From Betaproteobacteria bacterium (GTDB taxonomy: Bacteria > Pseudomonadota > Gammaproteobacteria > Burkholderiales > SG8-39), in NCBI GenBank assembly GCA_947466535.1, contig CANIEV010000013.1:1-43287 (forward strand): 43,287 bases of DNA. Reading direction: 5' to 3'. Positions 24,653 through 34,471 of this stretch are shown in pieces (the first letter of the stretch is position 1; each line of letters starts with the position of its first letter). The notes under the pieces were generated by a model, which did no database searches, had not been told where the DNA came from, and worked only from the letters and a program-made list of their open reading frames with translations. Both the position numbers and the translations under genes were made by a program.

Positions 24653-25570
24653 TCAGCCGTCGCGACGGCGCACGCGGCGCGCCTTGGAGGATTTTTGCGC
24701 GGCGGCCGGGTCGGCCTGCGGCGGTTGCGAGGCGAGGCCGTCGTCCTGCGACAGCAGCAGCACCTGGCGGTGCGTGTCGGTGCCCGCCGCCGGGTTGCAG
24801 GAGATCTTGGCGAACGCGTAGGCGGCGTCGCGCTCGACCTTCGCCACGCGCGCCACCGGCAGCCCCGGCGGGTAGATGCCGTCGATGCCGGAGGTGACGA
24901 GCGTATCGCCCGACTGCACGTCGGCGTTGGCCGCCATGTAGCGCAGGTCGAGCGTGGTGCCGTCGCCCGAGCCGTAGGCCACACCCCGCAGGCCGTTCCT
25001 CACCACCTGCACCGGGATCGCCTGGTCCTTGTCGGTGATGAGAGTCACCTCGGACAGAAGGGGATGCACGCGGGTGACCTGCCCGATCACGCCGACATCG
25101 TCGATCACCGGGCCGCCGAGCTGCACGCCGTCGTTCGCGCCGCGGTCGACCACGACCTTGCGTGAAAACGGATCACGCCCGGAATAGAGGATTTCCGCGA
25201 ACGCGGATTTGCGCGGCACGCGCTGGCGTGCATCGAGCAGGCGGCGCAGTTGCGCGTTCTCGGCCGAGAGCGCATCAAGCGTGGTGAGGTCTTTCGCGGC
25301 CTGGAGCTGCTTCGCGCGCAGTGCATCGTTCTCGCGCGCGAGCGCGTTCTGCGAGGTAAAGAAATCCGACACCGCTTCGCCCGCCTGTACCGGTGCAAGC
25401 GCGATGCGCTGCAGCGGATAGGCGATGAGCGCCAGCACCTGGCGCAGTGATTCGGCGTAATGGAAACGCGCGTCGAGCACCATCAGGAGAACGGACAGGG
25501 CGACGAAGAACGTCAGGCGTACGAGTGGGGCTGGGCCGCGGTTGAAAAACGCAGGCGGCTGGAGATCCAT
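24653..25570 (-). CDS. mreC: Rod shape-determining protein MreC
   Basis: A 305-residue protein with one N-terminal membrane anchor (about residues 18-36). A coiled coil follows at about 68-112 ('ALARENDALRAKQLQAAKDL'), then the periplasmic beta-barrel domain ('VVDRGANDGVQLGGPVIDDV', 'LLSEVTLITDKDQAIPVQVV', 'VTSGIDGIYPPGLPVARVAK'). It polymerises along the elongasome and activates PBP2. The C-terminal ~25 residues form a basic tail (KSSKARRVRRRDG). An 84-base spacer separates it from mreB, in which I see no promoter or terminator of note. Confidence 0.95.
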   Translation of the reverse strand: MDLQPPAFFNRGPAPLVRLTFFVALSVLLMVLDARFHYAESLRQVLALIAYPLQRIALAPVQAGEAVSDFFTSQNALARENDALRAKQLQAAKDLTTLDALSAENAQLRRLLDARQRVPRKSAFAEILYSGRDPFSRKVVVDRGANDGVQLGGPVIDDVGVIGQVTRVHPLLSEVTLITDKDQAIPVQVVRNGLRGVAYGSGDGTTLDLRYMAANADVQSGDTLVTSGIDGIYPPGLPVARVAKVERDAAYAFAKISCNPAAGTDTHRQVLLLSQDDGLASQPPQADPAAAQKSSKARRVRRRDG

Positions 25571-25654
25571 CAGGCGCGGAACGCGGAATCCGGAGAGCGG
25601 AAAATCGGGGAGCGCAAGCGTGGCATGAGCCGGAAACCGTCACTCCCCAGATGA

Positions 25655-26797
<1,143 letters not shown>

Positions 26798-26802
26798 TTA
26801 CC

Positions 26803-27090
26803 TTGTCTCTCTCTTTGGAAGATGTCCGCCGGATCGCCTTGCTGGCGCGAATCGAGACCACCCCGGCCGAGGCCGGCGAGGTGCAGTCCAAGCTCAATGA
26901 TATTTTCGGCCTGATCGAGCGGTTGCGGGCGGTGGATACGACCGGTATCGAGCCGATGTCGCATGCCGGCGACCTCGCCCTGCGGCTGCGCGAGGATGTC
27001 GTCACCGAGACTGACCGACGTGCGCAGTACCAGGCGGTCGCGCCCAAGGTCGAAGCCGGCCTGTACCTGGTTCCCAAGGTAATCGAGTAG
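26803..27090 (+). CDS. gatC: Glutamyl-tRNA(Gln)/aspartyl-tRNA(Asn) amidotransferase subunit C
   Basis: A 95-residue subunit that wraps around GatA and GatB and stabilises the amidotransferase. The conserved '[16 protein letters not shown]' start, '[20 protein letters not shown]' and 'LREDVV' are typical, and the length is normal. The best start is a TTG at 26803, which gives the family N-terminus [12 protein letters not shown] and has GGGA eight bases upstream; no ATG or GTG lies nearby in frame. It is the first gene of gatCAB. Confidence 0.95.
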   Translation: MSLSLEDVRRIALLARIETTPAEAGEVQSKLNDIFGLIERLRAVDTTGIEPMSHAGDLALRLREDVVTETDRRAQYQAVAPKVEAGLYLVPKVIE

Positions 27091-27120
27091 CAACGCACGG
27101 CGAAGGTGCGGCGGCTTGTT

Positions 27121-27163
27121 GGCGCCGGCGCCCATCGTGCACCGAGCACCGCGCACCGAGCAC
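27121..27163. repeat. Palindrome and short direct repeats in the gatC-gatA spacer
   Basis: GGCGCCGGCGCC (27121-27132) is a perfect 12-base palindrome. GCACCGAGCAC occurs at 27139-27149 and again at 27153-27163. Together they fill most of the 78-base spacer before the gatA ATG, where no good ribosome-binding site is seen. The purpose is unknown. Confidence 0.5.
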
Positions 27164-27168
27164 AATTC

Positions 27169-28656
27169 ATGATCCAAGCATCCCTCAAAGAACTCGCCGA
27201 CGCGCTTGCGTCGAAGCGCATTTCCAGCGCCGAACTGACAAAGCTTTTCCTGTCGCGCATCGAGAGCCTGAATCCGTCGCTGAACGCATTCATCACCTTC
27301 GATGCGGACCGTAGCCTTGCGCTCGCGCGCGCCGCCGATGAACGCCTCGCCCGCGGCGAAGCCGGTCCGCTCACCGGGATTCCGGTTGCGCACAAGGACA
27401 TCTTCTGCACCCGCGGCTGGCTCACCAGTTGCGGCTCGAAGATGCTGTCCAATTTCATCTCGCCCTATGACGCGCATGTGATCGAGCGCTTCAACGAGGC
27501 GGGCGCGGTGATGCTTGGCAAGACCAACATGGACGAATTCGCGATGGGTTCGTCGAACGAATCGTCCTGGTACGGTCCGGTGAAGAATCCCTGGGATACG
27601 GCCAAGGTTCCGGGCGGTTCATCGGGCGGCTCGGCGTGCGCGATCGCCGCGCGTCTCGCGCCGGCGGCCACCGGCACCGACACCGGCGGCTCGATTCGCC
27701 AGCCGGCGGCGCTCTCGGGCATATCGGGCATCAAGCCGACCTACGGCCGCGTGTCGCGCTACGGGATGATCGCCTACGCATCGAGCCTCGACCAGGGCGG
27801 CCCGATGGCAAAGAGCGCGGAAGATCTCGCGATCCTGCTCAGCGCAATGGCGGGATTCGATACCCGCGACTCCACCTCGAGCGAACGTGCCTCTGAGGAC
27901 TATGCGAAGGACCTCGATGCGGCCTGGACCGCTGGAGCCGCATCGGGCAAGCCGCTCGCGGGGCTTCGCATCGGCATTCCCAAGGAGCACTTCGGCGCGG
28001 GGCTTTCGGGCGACACCGCGTCCGCGGTACGCGCGGCGCTCGCCGAGTTCGAAAAGATCGGCGCGACGCTGGTGGACATCTCGCTTCCCAATTCCGGGCT
28101 GTCGGTGCCGGCGTACTACGTGATTGCGCCGGCGGAGGCGTCCTCCAACCTGTCCCGATACGACGGTGTGCGCTACGGTTATCGCGCGCCCGAATACGAT
28201 GACCTGCAGGACATGTACTGCAAGACCCGCGCGCAGGGGTTCGGTGCCGAGGTGAAGCGGCGGATCCTGATCGGGGCGTATGTTCTTTCGCACGGCTACT
28301 ACGATGCCTATTATCTGCAGGCGCAGCGCGTGCGCCGCCTGATTGCGCAGGATTTCGAGCAGGCGTTCAAGGTGTGCGACCTGATCATGGGACCGACCTC
28401 GCCGACAGTTGCGTTCGACATCGGCGCGAAAACATCCGACCCGGCGAAGATGTACCTCAACGATATCTATACCGTCCCCGCAAACCTCGCGGGCCTGCCC
28501 GCGCTGTCGATTCCCTGCGGCTTCGACAGCGGCCTGCCGGTGGGGCTGCACGCGGTGGGCAACTACTTCGCCGAGGGCGGCATGCTGCGCGCGGCGCATC
28601 ATTACCAGCGCGCTACCGATTGGCACAGGCGCGCGCCCGCGGGGATGGGGACATAG
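27169..28656 (+). CDS. gatA: Glutamyl-tRNA(Gln)/aspartyl-tRNA(Asn) amidotransferase subunit A
   Basis: A protein of about 495 residues of the amidase-signature family. It releases ammonia from glutamine for the amidation of mischarged tRNA. The Ser-cisSer-Lys triad is visible: Lys in '[11 protein letters not shown]' (~residue 75), cis-Ser in '[15 protein letters not shown]' (~152) and the nucleophile Ser in '[15 protein letters not shown]' (~176). The C-terminal '[17 protein letters not shown]' is typical. The ATG at 27169 ([15 protein letters not shown]) matches the family N-terminus; an upstream in-frame start at 27106 would translate the spacer repeats. gatB follows with no gap. Confidence 0.97.
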   Translation: MIQASLKELADALASKRISSAELTKLFLSRIESLNPSLNAFITFDADRSLALARAADERLARGEAGPLTGIPVAHKDIFCTRGWLTSCGSKMLSNFISPYDAHVIERFNEAGAVMLGKTNMDEFAMGSSNESSWYGPVKNPWDTAKVPGGSSGGSACAIAARLAPAATGTDTGGSIRQPAALSGISGIKPTYGRVSRYGMIAYASSLDQGGPMAKSAEDLAILLSAMAGFDTRDSTSSERASEDYAKDLDAAWTAGAASGKPLAGLRIGIPKEHFGAGLSGDTASAVRAALAEFEKIGATLVDISLPNSGLSVPAYYVIAPAEASSNLSRYDGVRYGYRAPEYDDLQDMYCKTRAQGFGAEVKRRILIGAYVLSHGYYDAYYLQAQRVRRLIAQDFEQAFKVCDLIMGPTSPTVAFDIGAKTSDPAKMYLNDIYTVPANLAGLPALSIPCGFDSGLPVGLHAVGNYFAEGGMLRAAHHYQRATDWHRRAPAGMGT

Positions 28657-30114
28657 ATGAGCTGGGAAATCGTCATCGGCCTGGAGACGCACACGCAGCT
28701 CTCCACGCAGTCCAAGATCTTCTCCGGTGCATCGACCGCATTCGGGGCGGAGCCGAATGTGCAGGCAAGCGCGGTGGATATCGCCTTGCCCGGTGTGCTG
28801 CCGGTGGCCAACCGTGCCGCGGTCGAGCGCGCCATCCGCTTCGGCCTCGCGGTGGGCGCCACGATCCACCGCCGCTCGGTGTTCGCGCGCAAGAACTACT
28901 TCTATCCCGATCTGCCCAAGGGCTACCAGATCAGCCAGTTCGAGATTCCGGTGGTGCAGGGCGGCACGATCACGATCGCAACGAAGGACGGCGAGAAGAC
29001 GGTGCGCCTCACGCGTGCGCACCTCGAGGAGGACGCGGGCAAGTCGCTGCACGAGGGCGCGGGCGAACTCGGGCAGGGCATGTCCGGCATCGACCTGAAC
29101 CGTGCGGGCACGCCGCTTCTGGAAATTGTGTCCGAACCCGACATGTGTTCTTCGGAAGAAGCGGTGGCGTATGCGCGGGCGCTGCACAGCCTCGTTCGCT
29201 GGATCGGCATCTGCGACGGAAACATGCAGGAGGGTTCGTTCCGCTGCGATGCCAACGTGTCCGTGCGACGGCCGGGCGCGCCGCTGGGAACCCGGCGCGA
29301 GATCAAGAACCTCAACTCCTTCCGTTTCCTGCAGCAGGCTATCGATTACGAAGCGCAATGGCAGATCGAGACGCTCGAGGATGGCGGCAGGATCCAGCAG
29401 GCAACCGTGCTGTTCGATGCCGATACGGGCAGGACGCGCGCGATGCGCTCGAAGGAGGATGCGCATGACTACCGCTACTTCCCCGACCCTGACCTGCTGC
29501 CGCTGGAAGTGAGCGAGTCATGGATCGAGCGGGTGAAATCGGAGATGACCGAACTGCCGGCGGCCAAACGGGAGCGCTACCAGGGAGATTACGGGCTATC
29601 TGCCTACGACGCCGCGCAGCTGACCCAGTCGCGCGAGACCGCCGCATTTTTCGAGGACATGGTGCAGCGTCTCGGGGCGGACGCCGCCAAGCAATGCGCC
29701 AACTGGGTGACGGTGGAGCTCGCCGGTGCGCTCAATCGCGACGGCCTGGATATCGCGCAGACGCCGGTGTCGAGCGCCCTGCTCGCGGCGCTCGTCTCGC
29801 GGGTTCGCGATAACACGCTTTCCGGCAAGATGGCCAAGGACGTGTTCGACGCGCTCTGGAAGGGCGAAGGCGGGAGCGAGGGTGCGGTCGATGCGATCAT
29901 CGCCTCGCGCGGCATGAAGCAGATCTCCGACACCGGCGAGCTTGAGGGCATCGTGGAATCCGTGATCGTGGCGAATCCGAAGTCGGTCGAGGAATTCCGC
30001 GCCGGCAAGGAAAAAGCGCTCAATGCGCTTGTCGGTCAGGCGATGAAGGCCACCAAGGGCAAGGGAAACCCCGCGGTCCTGAACGAGATATTCCGCAAAA
30101 AGCTCGGCGCCTGA
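28657..30114 (+). CDS. gatB: Glutamyl-tRNA(Gln)/aspartyl-tRNA(Asn) amidotransferase subunit B
   Basis: A 485-residue kinase-and-transamidase subunit that activates the Glu- or Asp-tRNA and receives ammonia from GatA. The conserved '[20 protein letters not shown]' (~3-22), '[18 protein letters not shown]' (~84-101), '[19 protein letters not shown]' (~144-162) and '[10 protein letters not shown]' (~195) are all present. The C-terminal tail domain ends with '[20 protein letters not shown]'. The ATG immediately follows the gatA TAG stop, so the two are coupled. Having gatCAB suggests the organism makes Gln-tRNA or Asn-tRNA indirectly, as many betaproteobacteria do. Confidence 0.97.
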   Translation: MSWEIVIGLETHTQLSTQSKIFSGASTAFGAEPNVQASAVDIALPGVLPVANRAAVERAIRFGLAVGATIHRRSVFARKNYFYPDLPKGYQISQFEIPVVQGGTITIATKDGEKTVRLTRAHLEEDAGKSLHEGAGELGQGMSGIDLNRAGTPLLEIVSEPDMCSSEEAVAYARALHSLVRWIGICDGNMQEGSFRCDANVSVRRPGAPLGTRREIKNLNSFRFLQQAIDYEAQWQIETLEDGGRIQQATVLFDADTGRTRAMRSKEDAHDYRYFPDPDLLPLEVSESWIERVKSEMTELPAAKRERYQGDYGLSAYDAAQLTQSRETAAFFEDMVQRLGADAAKQCANWVTVELAGALNRDGLDIAQTPVSSALLAALVSRVRDNTLSGKMAKDVFDALWKGEGGSEGAVDAIIASRGMKQISDTGELEGIVESVIVANPKSVEEFRAGKEKALNALVGQAMKATKGKGNPAVLNEIFRKKLGA

Positions 30115-30121
30115 GAGAGAG

Positions 30122-30160
30122 AGGAAACCGGGAAGCGCCTGAGCGCGCCCCGCGTTTCCT
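30122..30160 (+). terminator. Interrupted stem-loop just after gatB
   Basis: AGGAAAC (30122-30128) pairs with GTTTCCT (30154-30160). Inside, GGG (30130-30132) can pair with CCC (30148-30150), and GCGC (30135-30138) pairs with GCGC (30143-30146) around CTGA. It starts 8 bases after the gatB stop. No T-run follows, so it may be a weak or factor-dependent terminator or an mRNA-stabilising structure. Confidence 0.4.
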
Positions 30161-30229
30161 ATGGAAGCGCTGATCAAGTTCCAATCGCCCCACCCGTTGA
30201 ACAGAGCTTCCCTCTGAATTGGGGGATAT

Positions 30230-30252
30230 ACAAGGGGGTATCGCCCCCTTGT
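30230..30252. terminator. Bidirectional hairpin between convergent gatB and DUF4124 genes
   Basis: ACAAGGGGG (30230-30238) pairs with CCCCCTTGT (30244-30252) around the loop TATCG. It lies 12 bases past the DUF4124 stop on the minus strand and in the gatB trailer on the plus strand. There is no T-run on either side. The loop and GC-rich stem resemble the third hairpin at 8369-8389, suggesting a common terminator style. Confidence 0.5.
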
Positions 30253-30263
30253 TCAGACACTCC

Positions 30264-30890
30264 CTATTTCTTTGCGGCGCGCGTCAGTTCGCCGAAGCGT
30301 TTCTTCTCTTCGTCGTAGCGGGCGCTGATCGCGCTGTATTCCTTTTTCTTTGCATCGAGCAGCGCCTGCTGGTTCTTCAGTTCGCTCTCTGTCATCTTCG
30401 ACTTGCCGCTATCTGCGATGCGCTGTTCGATCTGCTTGATGACCTGCTCGGGTGCGCGCAATGCCCTGCCGTGGGCGTCGTCGATGTCCTTCTCGCTCGC
30501 ATAGGTGTCAAGCAGCGCGGTGTCCCGGCGGCGCTGGTCTTTCGCTGCCGTCTCCTCGTCCTGCTTTTTCTTGCGATCCGCCTCGCGCGCCACCTGTTGC
30601 TCCGGTGTCAGCGCCTCGCCCTGCTTGGTGACATTGCCGCGCTTGTCGAGTTCGTTCACCGTCCGGCCGAGACACTCCTTGGGCGGGGTCTGGGTGTAGA
30701 AGGTCTTGCCTCCCGCATCGATGCATTTGTACATTTTCTGGGCGAACGATGAAGGCGACACGAGGGCGGCGCAGCACGCGGTGGCAAGGAGGGCGAACGC
30801 GCGCAGTCGGACGGGCGTGATTGTTCGCGTGCCCGCAGGCACGGAGGGAGCTTTCGATCGAGCAGTCGACTGGGTGAATGTTCCGTTCAT
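30264..30890 (-). CDS. DUF4124 domain-containing protein (copy 1)
   Basis: A 208-residue exported protein. After a basic lead, a hydrophobic signal sequence (about 28-50, ending 'PSSFAQ') is followed by the DUF4124 motif 'MYKCIDAGGKTFYTQTPPKE' with its Cys pair (second Cys in 'KECLGRTV'). A long, highly charged helical region (about 90-208) rich in Lys, Glu and Asp is likely coiled coil ('AREADRKKKQDEETAAKDQR'). The function is unknown; periplasmic. It overlaps the upstream paralogue by ATGA (30887-30890), and the two share the segment 'KTFYTQTPPKECLGRTV'. A shorter start giving a cleaner signal peptide is possible. Confidence 0.8.
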   Translation of the reverse strand: MNGTFTQSTARSKAPSVPAGTRTITPVRLRAFALLATACCAALVSPSSFAQKMYKCIDAGGKTFYTQTPPKECLGRTVNELDKRGNVTKQGEALTPEQQVAREADRKKKQDEETAAKDQRRRDTALLDTYASEKDIDDAHGRALRAPEQVIKQIEQRIADSGKSKMTESELKNQQALLDAKKKEYSAISARYDEEKKRFGELTRAAKK

Positions 30891-31516
30891 TTCTTTCCGC
30901 TCCCGCCCTTGGTGAGTTCGACGAACCTGCGCTTGTCCTCGTCATACTTGGTGTTGATGAGGCCGATCTCCTTCTTCTTCACGTCCAGGAGTTCCTGCTG
31001 GTTCTTGAGTTCGTTCTCGTTGTTCTGCAGGTCCTGCTTGAGCTTGGGCGGCATGGCGGATTTTTTGTAGAACTCCGCTTCCTGGGCGAGCGCGGCGCGG
31101 CGTTTCTGGCCTTCTGCAATACGTTTCTCCGTATCCTTGATGGCCTCGTTGCCTGCCCTGAGTGCGCGCGTTCGCGCCTCCTCCACGTCACTTTCGCTCG
31201 AATAGGTATTCAGCAGCGCAGCGTTCTTGCGTCGGTCTTCCTTGGCGGCAATGTCCTCTTCGGCCTTCTTCTTGCGCTCGGCATCGCGAGCCGCCTGCTG
31301 TTCCGGCGTCAGTACCTCGTTCCTGCGGGTGACGTTGGCCCGTTTGTCCAGTTCATCGACGGTACGGCCAAGGCATTCCTTGGGAGGCGTCTGGGTGTAG
31401 AAGGTTTTGCCCGAGGCATCGACGCACTTGTACATGCGAGATTGCGCCTGGCAGACGGCCGGCGCGAGTGTGCTTGCGAGCAGCGCGGTGGTGATGAGAA
31501 CAGTGCGAAAAGACAT
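30887..31516 (-). CDS. DUF4124 domain-containing protein (copy 2)
   Basis: A 209-residue paralogue of the next gene. A signal peptide (about residues 1-23, 'VLITTALLASTLAPAVCQAQ') precedes 'MYKCVDASGKTFYTQTPPKE', then 'CLGRTVDELDKRANVTRRNE'. A long charged helix runs to the C-terminus, where the sequence ends Gly-Gly-Ser-Gly-Lys-Lys. This copy has an insertion of about 15-20 residues near 140-160 ('AQEAEFYKKSAMPPKLKQDL') that the other copy lacks. It is first in the two-gene unit. Function unknown; it probably folds as a small domain plus coiled coil in the periplasm. Confidence 0.8.
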   Translation of the reverse strand: MSFRTVLITTALLASTLAPAVCQAQSRMYKCVDASGKTFYTQTPPKECLGRTVDELDKRANVTRRNEVLTPEQQAARDAERKKKAEEDIAAKEDRRKNAALLNTYSSESDVEEARTRALRAGNEAIKDTEKRIAEGQKRRAALAQEAEFYKKSAMPPKLKQDLQNNENELKNQQELLDVKKKEIGLINTKYDEDKRRFVELTKGGSGKK

Positions 31517-31774
31517 GACGTAGCTCCATATGCAGGCGCGTGAATGCAGCCCGATTTTCAGGCTCGGATTTCAGAACCGAATCTCGAACCGTTTGGTTCC
31601 CGGGCAAGTCCGTTCCACCCGCCTATTTTGCCGGAAGTCTGCAGCTCGCTCCTGACCTCAGGAGAAGGAATGCAATCCGCCGACTGGAAGTACGGCTTGG
31701 CCAGGGTGTGATCGCGTAGAATCCCGGCGCTTTCGCTCTTGCAGCCCACCCCCGAACGACACGGAGACAACCAA

Positions 31775-32551
31775 GTGACCCGAATCATCAGCGCCAATCT
31801 CAACGGTATTCGTTCGGCGTGGAACAAGGGTTTTCCTGACTGGCTCTCCCGGCAGAAGGCGGACGTCGTCTGCCTGCAGGAGGTCAAGGCGCAGGCGCCG
31901 GACTTGCACGCCGACATGCACGAGCCGCGCAGTTTCAGCGCGCACTATCATTTCGCCGAGAAGAAGGGCTACAGCGGCACCGCCGTATTCGCACGCAAGC
32001 CCCCGGATCGGGTTGCTGCCGGGTTTGGCAGCCGGGAGTTCGATCCGGAGGGCCGCCTGGTGCGCGCTGACTTTGGAACGCTATCGGTGATTTCGGTCTA
32101 CCTTCCCTCGGGCTCAAGTTCGGAGGAGCGCCAGCAGGCGAAGTTCCGCTTCCTCGATGAGTTCCTGCCGTACATGAAATCGCTGCAGAAAGAGGGCAGG
32201 GAATTCGTGATTTGCGGCGACTGGAATATCGCACACAAGGAAATCGACCTGAAAAACTGGCGCTCCAACAAGAAGAATTCGGGTTTTCTTCCCGAGGAAC
32301 GTGCCTGGCTCACCCGCGTATTCGACGAACTCGGCTGGGTGGATGTGTTCCGCACGCTCGATCAACGACCCGAGCAATACACCTGGTGGTCGAACCGCGG
32401 GCAGGCATGGGCCAAGAACGTCGGCTGGCGCCTCGATTACCAGATCGCTACGCCGGGCGTCGCGGCCACTGCGAAGAAGACCTCCATCTACATCGCGACA
32501 CGCTTTTCCGACCATGCGCCGCTGATCATCGACTACGACTGGCCGCTTTGA
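31775..32551 (+). CDS. xth: Exodeoxyribonuclease III
   Basis: A 258-residue endonuclease/exonuclease/phosphatase-fold enzyme that incises abasic sites and trims 3' blocking groups. The motifs are 'RIISANLNGIRSAWNKGF', 'ADVVCLQEVKAQ' (metal Glu), 'SVYLPSGSS', 'ICGDWNIAHKEIDLKN' (catalytic Asp/Asn) and 'RFSDHAPLIIDYDW' (catalytic Asp-His pair). The start is best placed at a GTG (31775), with GGAG eight bases ahead; an in-frame TTG at 31739 is less likely. The preceding 258-base spacer (31517-31774) contains a TAGAAT at 31717-31722 that could be its -10 element, and nothing else clear. Confidence 0.95.
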   Translation: MTRIISANLNGIRSAWNKGFPDWLSRQKADVVCLQEVKAQAPDLHADMHEPRSFSAHYHFAEKKGYSGTAVFARKPPDRVAAGFGSREFDPEGRLVRADFGTLSVISVYLPSGSSSEERQQAKFRFLDEFLPYMKSLQKEGREFVICGDWNIAHKEIDLKNWRSNKKNSGFLPEERAWLTRVFDELGWVDVFRTLDQRPEQYTWWSNRGQAWAKNVGWRLDYQIATPGVAATAKKTSIYIATRFSDHAPLIIDYDWPL

Positions 32552-32671
32552 TGGTTGTCGGAATGACTACTTCCGCGGCCGTGCTCGCAGCAACCTCATT
32601 TGACAATGCTTGGCGCCGCGCCAGACAATCGTCCACTTTCCCTCAAGCGCGAATCGACCCGCGAATCAAAC

Positions 32672-33361
32672 ATGTACTTTCCTGACAAGACCCTCGCAGC
32701 CGAACTAACAGCGCGCATGCTGCTCGAGGTCAAGGCGGTCCACTTCAGCGACTCCAAGCCCTTCATCTTCACCTCCGGCTGGGCGAGCCCTGTGTACATC
32801 GACTGCCGCAAGCTGATTTCGTACCCGCGAGTGCGGCGCGCGCTGACCGACTTCGCCGCGGCAACGATCGTGCAGGAAGTCGGATTCGAGGCGTTCGACA
32901 CGGTGGCGGGCGGCGAGACCGCGGGCATTCCCTACGCCGCATGGATTGCGGACCGGCTTGACCTGCCGATGCAGTACGTGCGCAAGAAGCCCAAGGGCTT
33001 CGGCCGCATGGCGCAGATCGAGGGCGACATCAAGGAAGGTGCGCGCACCCTGCTGGTGGAGGACCTGACCACCGACGGCCGCAGCAAGATCAACTTCTGC
33101 CGTGCATTGCGCGATGCAGGCGCGATCGTGGATCACGTGTTCGTGAACTTCTATTACGACATTTTTCCCGAGAGCAAGAAGATCCTGAAGGACATCGGCG
33201 TCGAACTGCACCATCTCGCCACCTGGTGGGACATTCTCGCGGTGCTGAAAAAACAGAACTATCTGCCCGCGCAGCAGATCGACGAGATCGAGCGCTTCCT
33301 GCACAACCCGGCGGTGTGGTCGGCCGAGCACGGCGGCGCGTCGAGCTTTCCCTCGGAATAA
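32672..33361 (+). CDS. pyrE: Orotate phosphoribosyltransferase
   Basis: A 229-residue type I phosphoribosyltransferase converting orotate and PRPP to OMP. '[20 protein letters not shown]' (~34-53) is the orotate-binding loop, and '[18 protein letters not shown]' begins the nucleotide-binding core. '[20 protein letters not shown]' holds the catalytic Lys/Arg loop. The PRPP motif is '[20 protein letters not shown]'. The ATG at 32672 gives the family N-terminus; an open extension to 32600 has no family support. The gene is next to the pyrimidine-type catabolic cluster but is convergent with its regulator, so it is probably regulated separately. Confidence 0.94.
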   Translation: MYFPDKTLAAELTARMLLEVKAVHFSDSKPFIFTSGWASPVYIDCRKLISYPRVRRALTDFAAATIVQEVGFEAFDTVAGGETAGIPYAAWIADRLDLPMQYVRKKPKGFGRMAQIEGDIKEGARTLLVEDLTTDGRSKINFCRALRDAGAIVDHVFVNFYYDIFPESKKILKDIGVELHHLATWWDILAVLKKQNYLPAQQIDEIERFLHNPAVWSAEHGGASSFPSE

Positions 33362-33387
33362 ATCAGGGGCGGCGGTCCGGGCGGCAA

Positions 33388-34290
33388 TTACCTTCGCCGG
33401 CCGCGCGCCCCACGATTGCGCTCGAGGATATTCTCGAGCAGCGCTGCGCCGGCTGAGCCCTTGAGCGCGCGCTTCCACAGGTCGGCAACCATGCGCTCGT
33501 AGAGCGTCACCGCTTCTTCCGCCGCGGTGACGGTTGCTATGCCCACGCGAACGTTCGGCTGCTCGCCGAGGCGGAACGGACTGGTCGCAAGCACAGTCCG
33601 CGACTCGCCGCGGAACAACTGGAAAGTGATGTTGGGCATCGTGTCCTCGACCAGCCCGATCTGCACGCCTATCGGTTCCTCGCGCATCAGCCGGGCCACG
33701 TTGGCGATTTCGTCGCGCGCGGCTGCGCGCCGCCGCTCCCATTCGCGCGCGGGAAGATCGAAGCGGCCGATCAGCCCGAGCTGCAGGAATCGCTCGATTT
33801 CCGATACGGTGATCAGGCTCACGATGTTGAAGCGCCTGCTGTGCATCAGGGACTTGCGGTGCTCGAGCACGCTCACCAGCCGGTCGATTTCAGCCGCGGC
33901 CCGACGGTTCTTCGCGAGTGCGGGCGGAAGCGATTCGATCAGCATGGTCCGCAGATGCGCGGTGTAGGCGGTGGTGGTGAGCAGGTACGACACCGGTTCG
34001 AAGTGCGCCACCACCTGCTGGGATTCGGCCTCGAGCTGGCGCATGCGCTCGAAATAGCTCGGAGCGTTGCTGTAGTACTCCACCGCGACGCCCAGCAGCG
34101 ACGCGGTCGAGGTGCCGATCACTTTCGCGAGCCGTGCCACGGTTTCGACCTTGACCACCTCGCCCGCCTCGATGCGGTACACCGCGGCTCGTGAGATGCC
34201 GAGTTTCTCGGCGATCGCCGCGGCGCTGAGTCCGTGTCCGAGCCGGTAGGCACGCAATCGGTTGCCGATGTCCTGGAAGGGCGGGGTCAT
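33388..34290 (-). CDS. XRE-family transcriptional regulator with large effector-like C-terminal domain
   Basis: A protein of about 300 residues. The N-terminal lambda-repressor-type helix-turn-helix is at about residues 8-60 ('IGNRLRAYRLGHGLSAAAIA', 'LGISRAAVYRIEAGEVVKVE'). The remaining ~220 residues resemble, in layout, DUF5753-type effector domains: 'EPVSYLLTTTAYTAHLRTML', 'VLEHRKSLMHSRRFNIVSLI', then a late 'EAVTLYERMVADLWKRAL'. This is a weak similarity and I regard it as a hypothesis. The gene is divergent from the PyrK-like gene. The intergenic region holds direct repeats over a promoter, so it most likely controls the catabolic cluster in response to a pathway compound. The start ATG 34290 fits the usual length before the HTH. 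Confidence 0.8.
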   Translation of the reverse strand: MTPPFQDIGNRLRAYRLGHGLSAAAIAEKLGISRAAVYRIEAGEVVKVETVARLAKVIGTSTASLLGVAVEYYSNAPSYFERMRQLEAESQQVVAHFEPVSYLLTTTAYTAHLRTMLIESLPPALAKNRRAAAEIDRLVSVLEHRKSLMHSRRFNIVSLITVSEIERFLQLGLIGRFDLPAREWERRRAAARDEIANVARLMREEPIGVQIGLVEDTMPNITFQLFRGESRTVLATSPFRLGEQPNVRVGIATVTAAEEAVTLYERMVADLWKRALKGSAGAALLENILERNRGARGRRR

Positions 34291-34366
34291 GTTGTCGAGC
34301 GGATTCGGTGCGGTTGCGGGCGATCTTAGCGCATGCGGCGGCCGGCGCACCGGCTTTGTGCGGGGC

Positions 34367-34396
34367 TTGACACATCTTCTGAGACTCGTCTAAGTT
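34367..34396 (+). promoter_or_regulatory. Predicted sigma-70 promoter of the pyrK-like operon
   Basis: A perfect -35 TTGACA at 34367-34372 is followed after 18 bases by TAAGTT at 34391-34396 (or CTAAGT after 17). It is the only perfect -35 in this 181-base divergent spacer. The weak -10 suggests regulation, and the region is overlapped by the repeats at 34377-34403. Confidence 0.5.
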
Positions 34397-34403
34397 CTGA
34401 GAC
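34377..34403. promoter_or_regulatory. Candidate operator: direct repeat TTCTGAGAC and imperfect dyad
   Basis: TTCTGAGAC is found at 34377-34385 and 34395-34403, 18 bases apart. The intervening TGAGAC-TC-GTCTAA is a dyad with one mismatch per arm. They lie between the -35 and just past the -10 of the predicted promoter, where a bound XRE regulator would block or modulate transcription. Confidence 0.5.
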
Positions 34404-34471
34404 AAGTGCTGAAGATATGTTGTATCCCCCGGGGTTTGCTCCCCGCCAGCCCCGGAAAGCAGTGAAAACTC

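Noticed and set aside
27619..29466. Minus-strand open frame of 615 codons
   Set aside because: Antisense to gatA and gatB; no family features.
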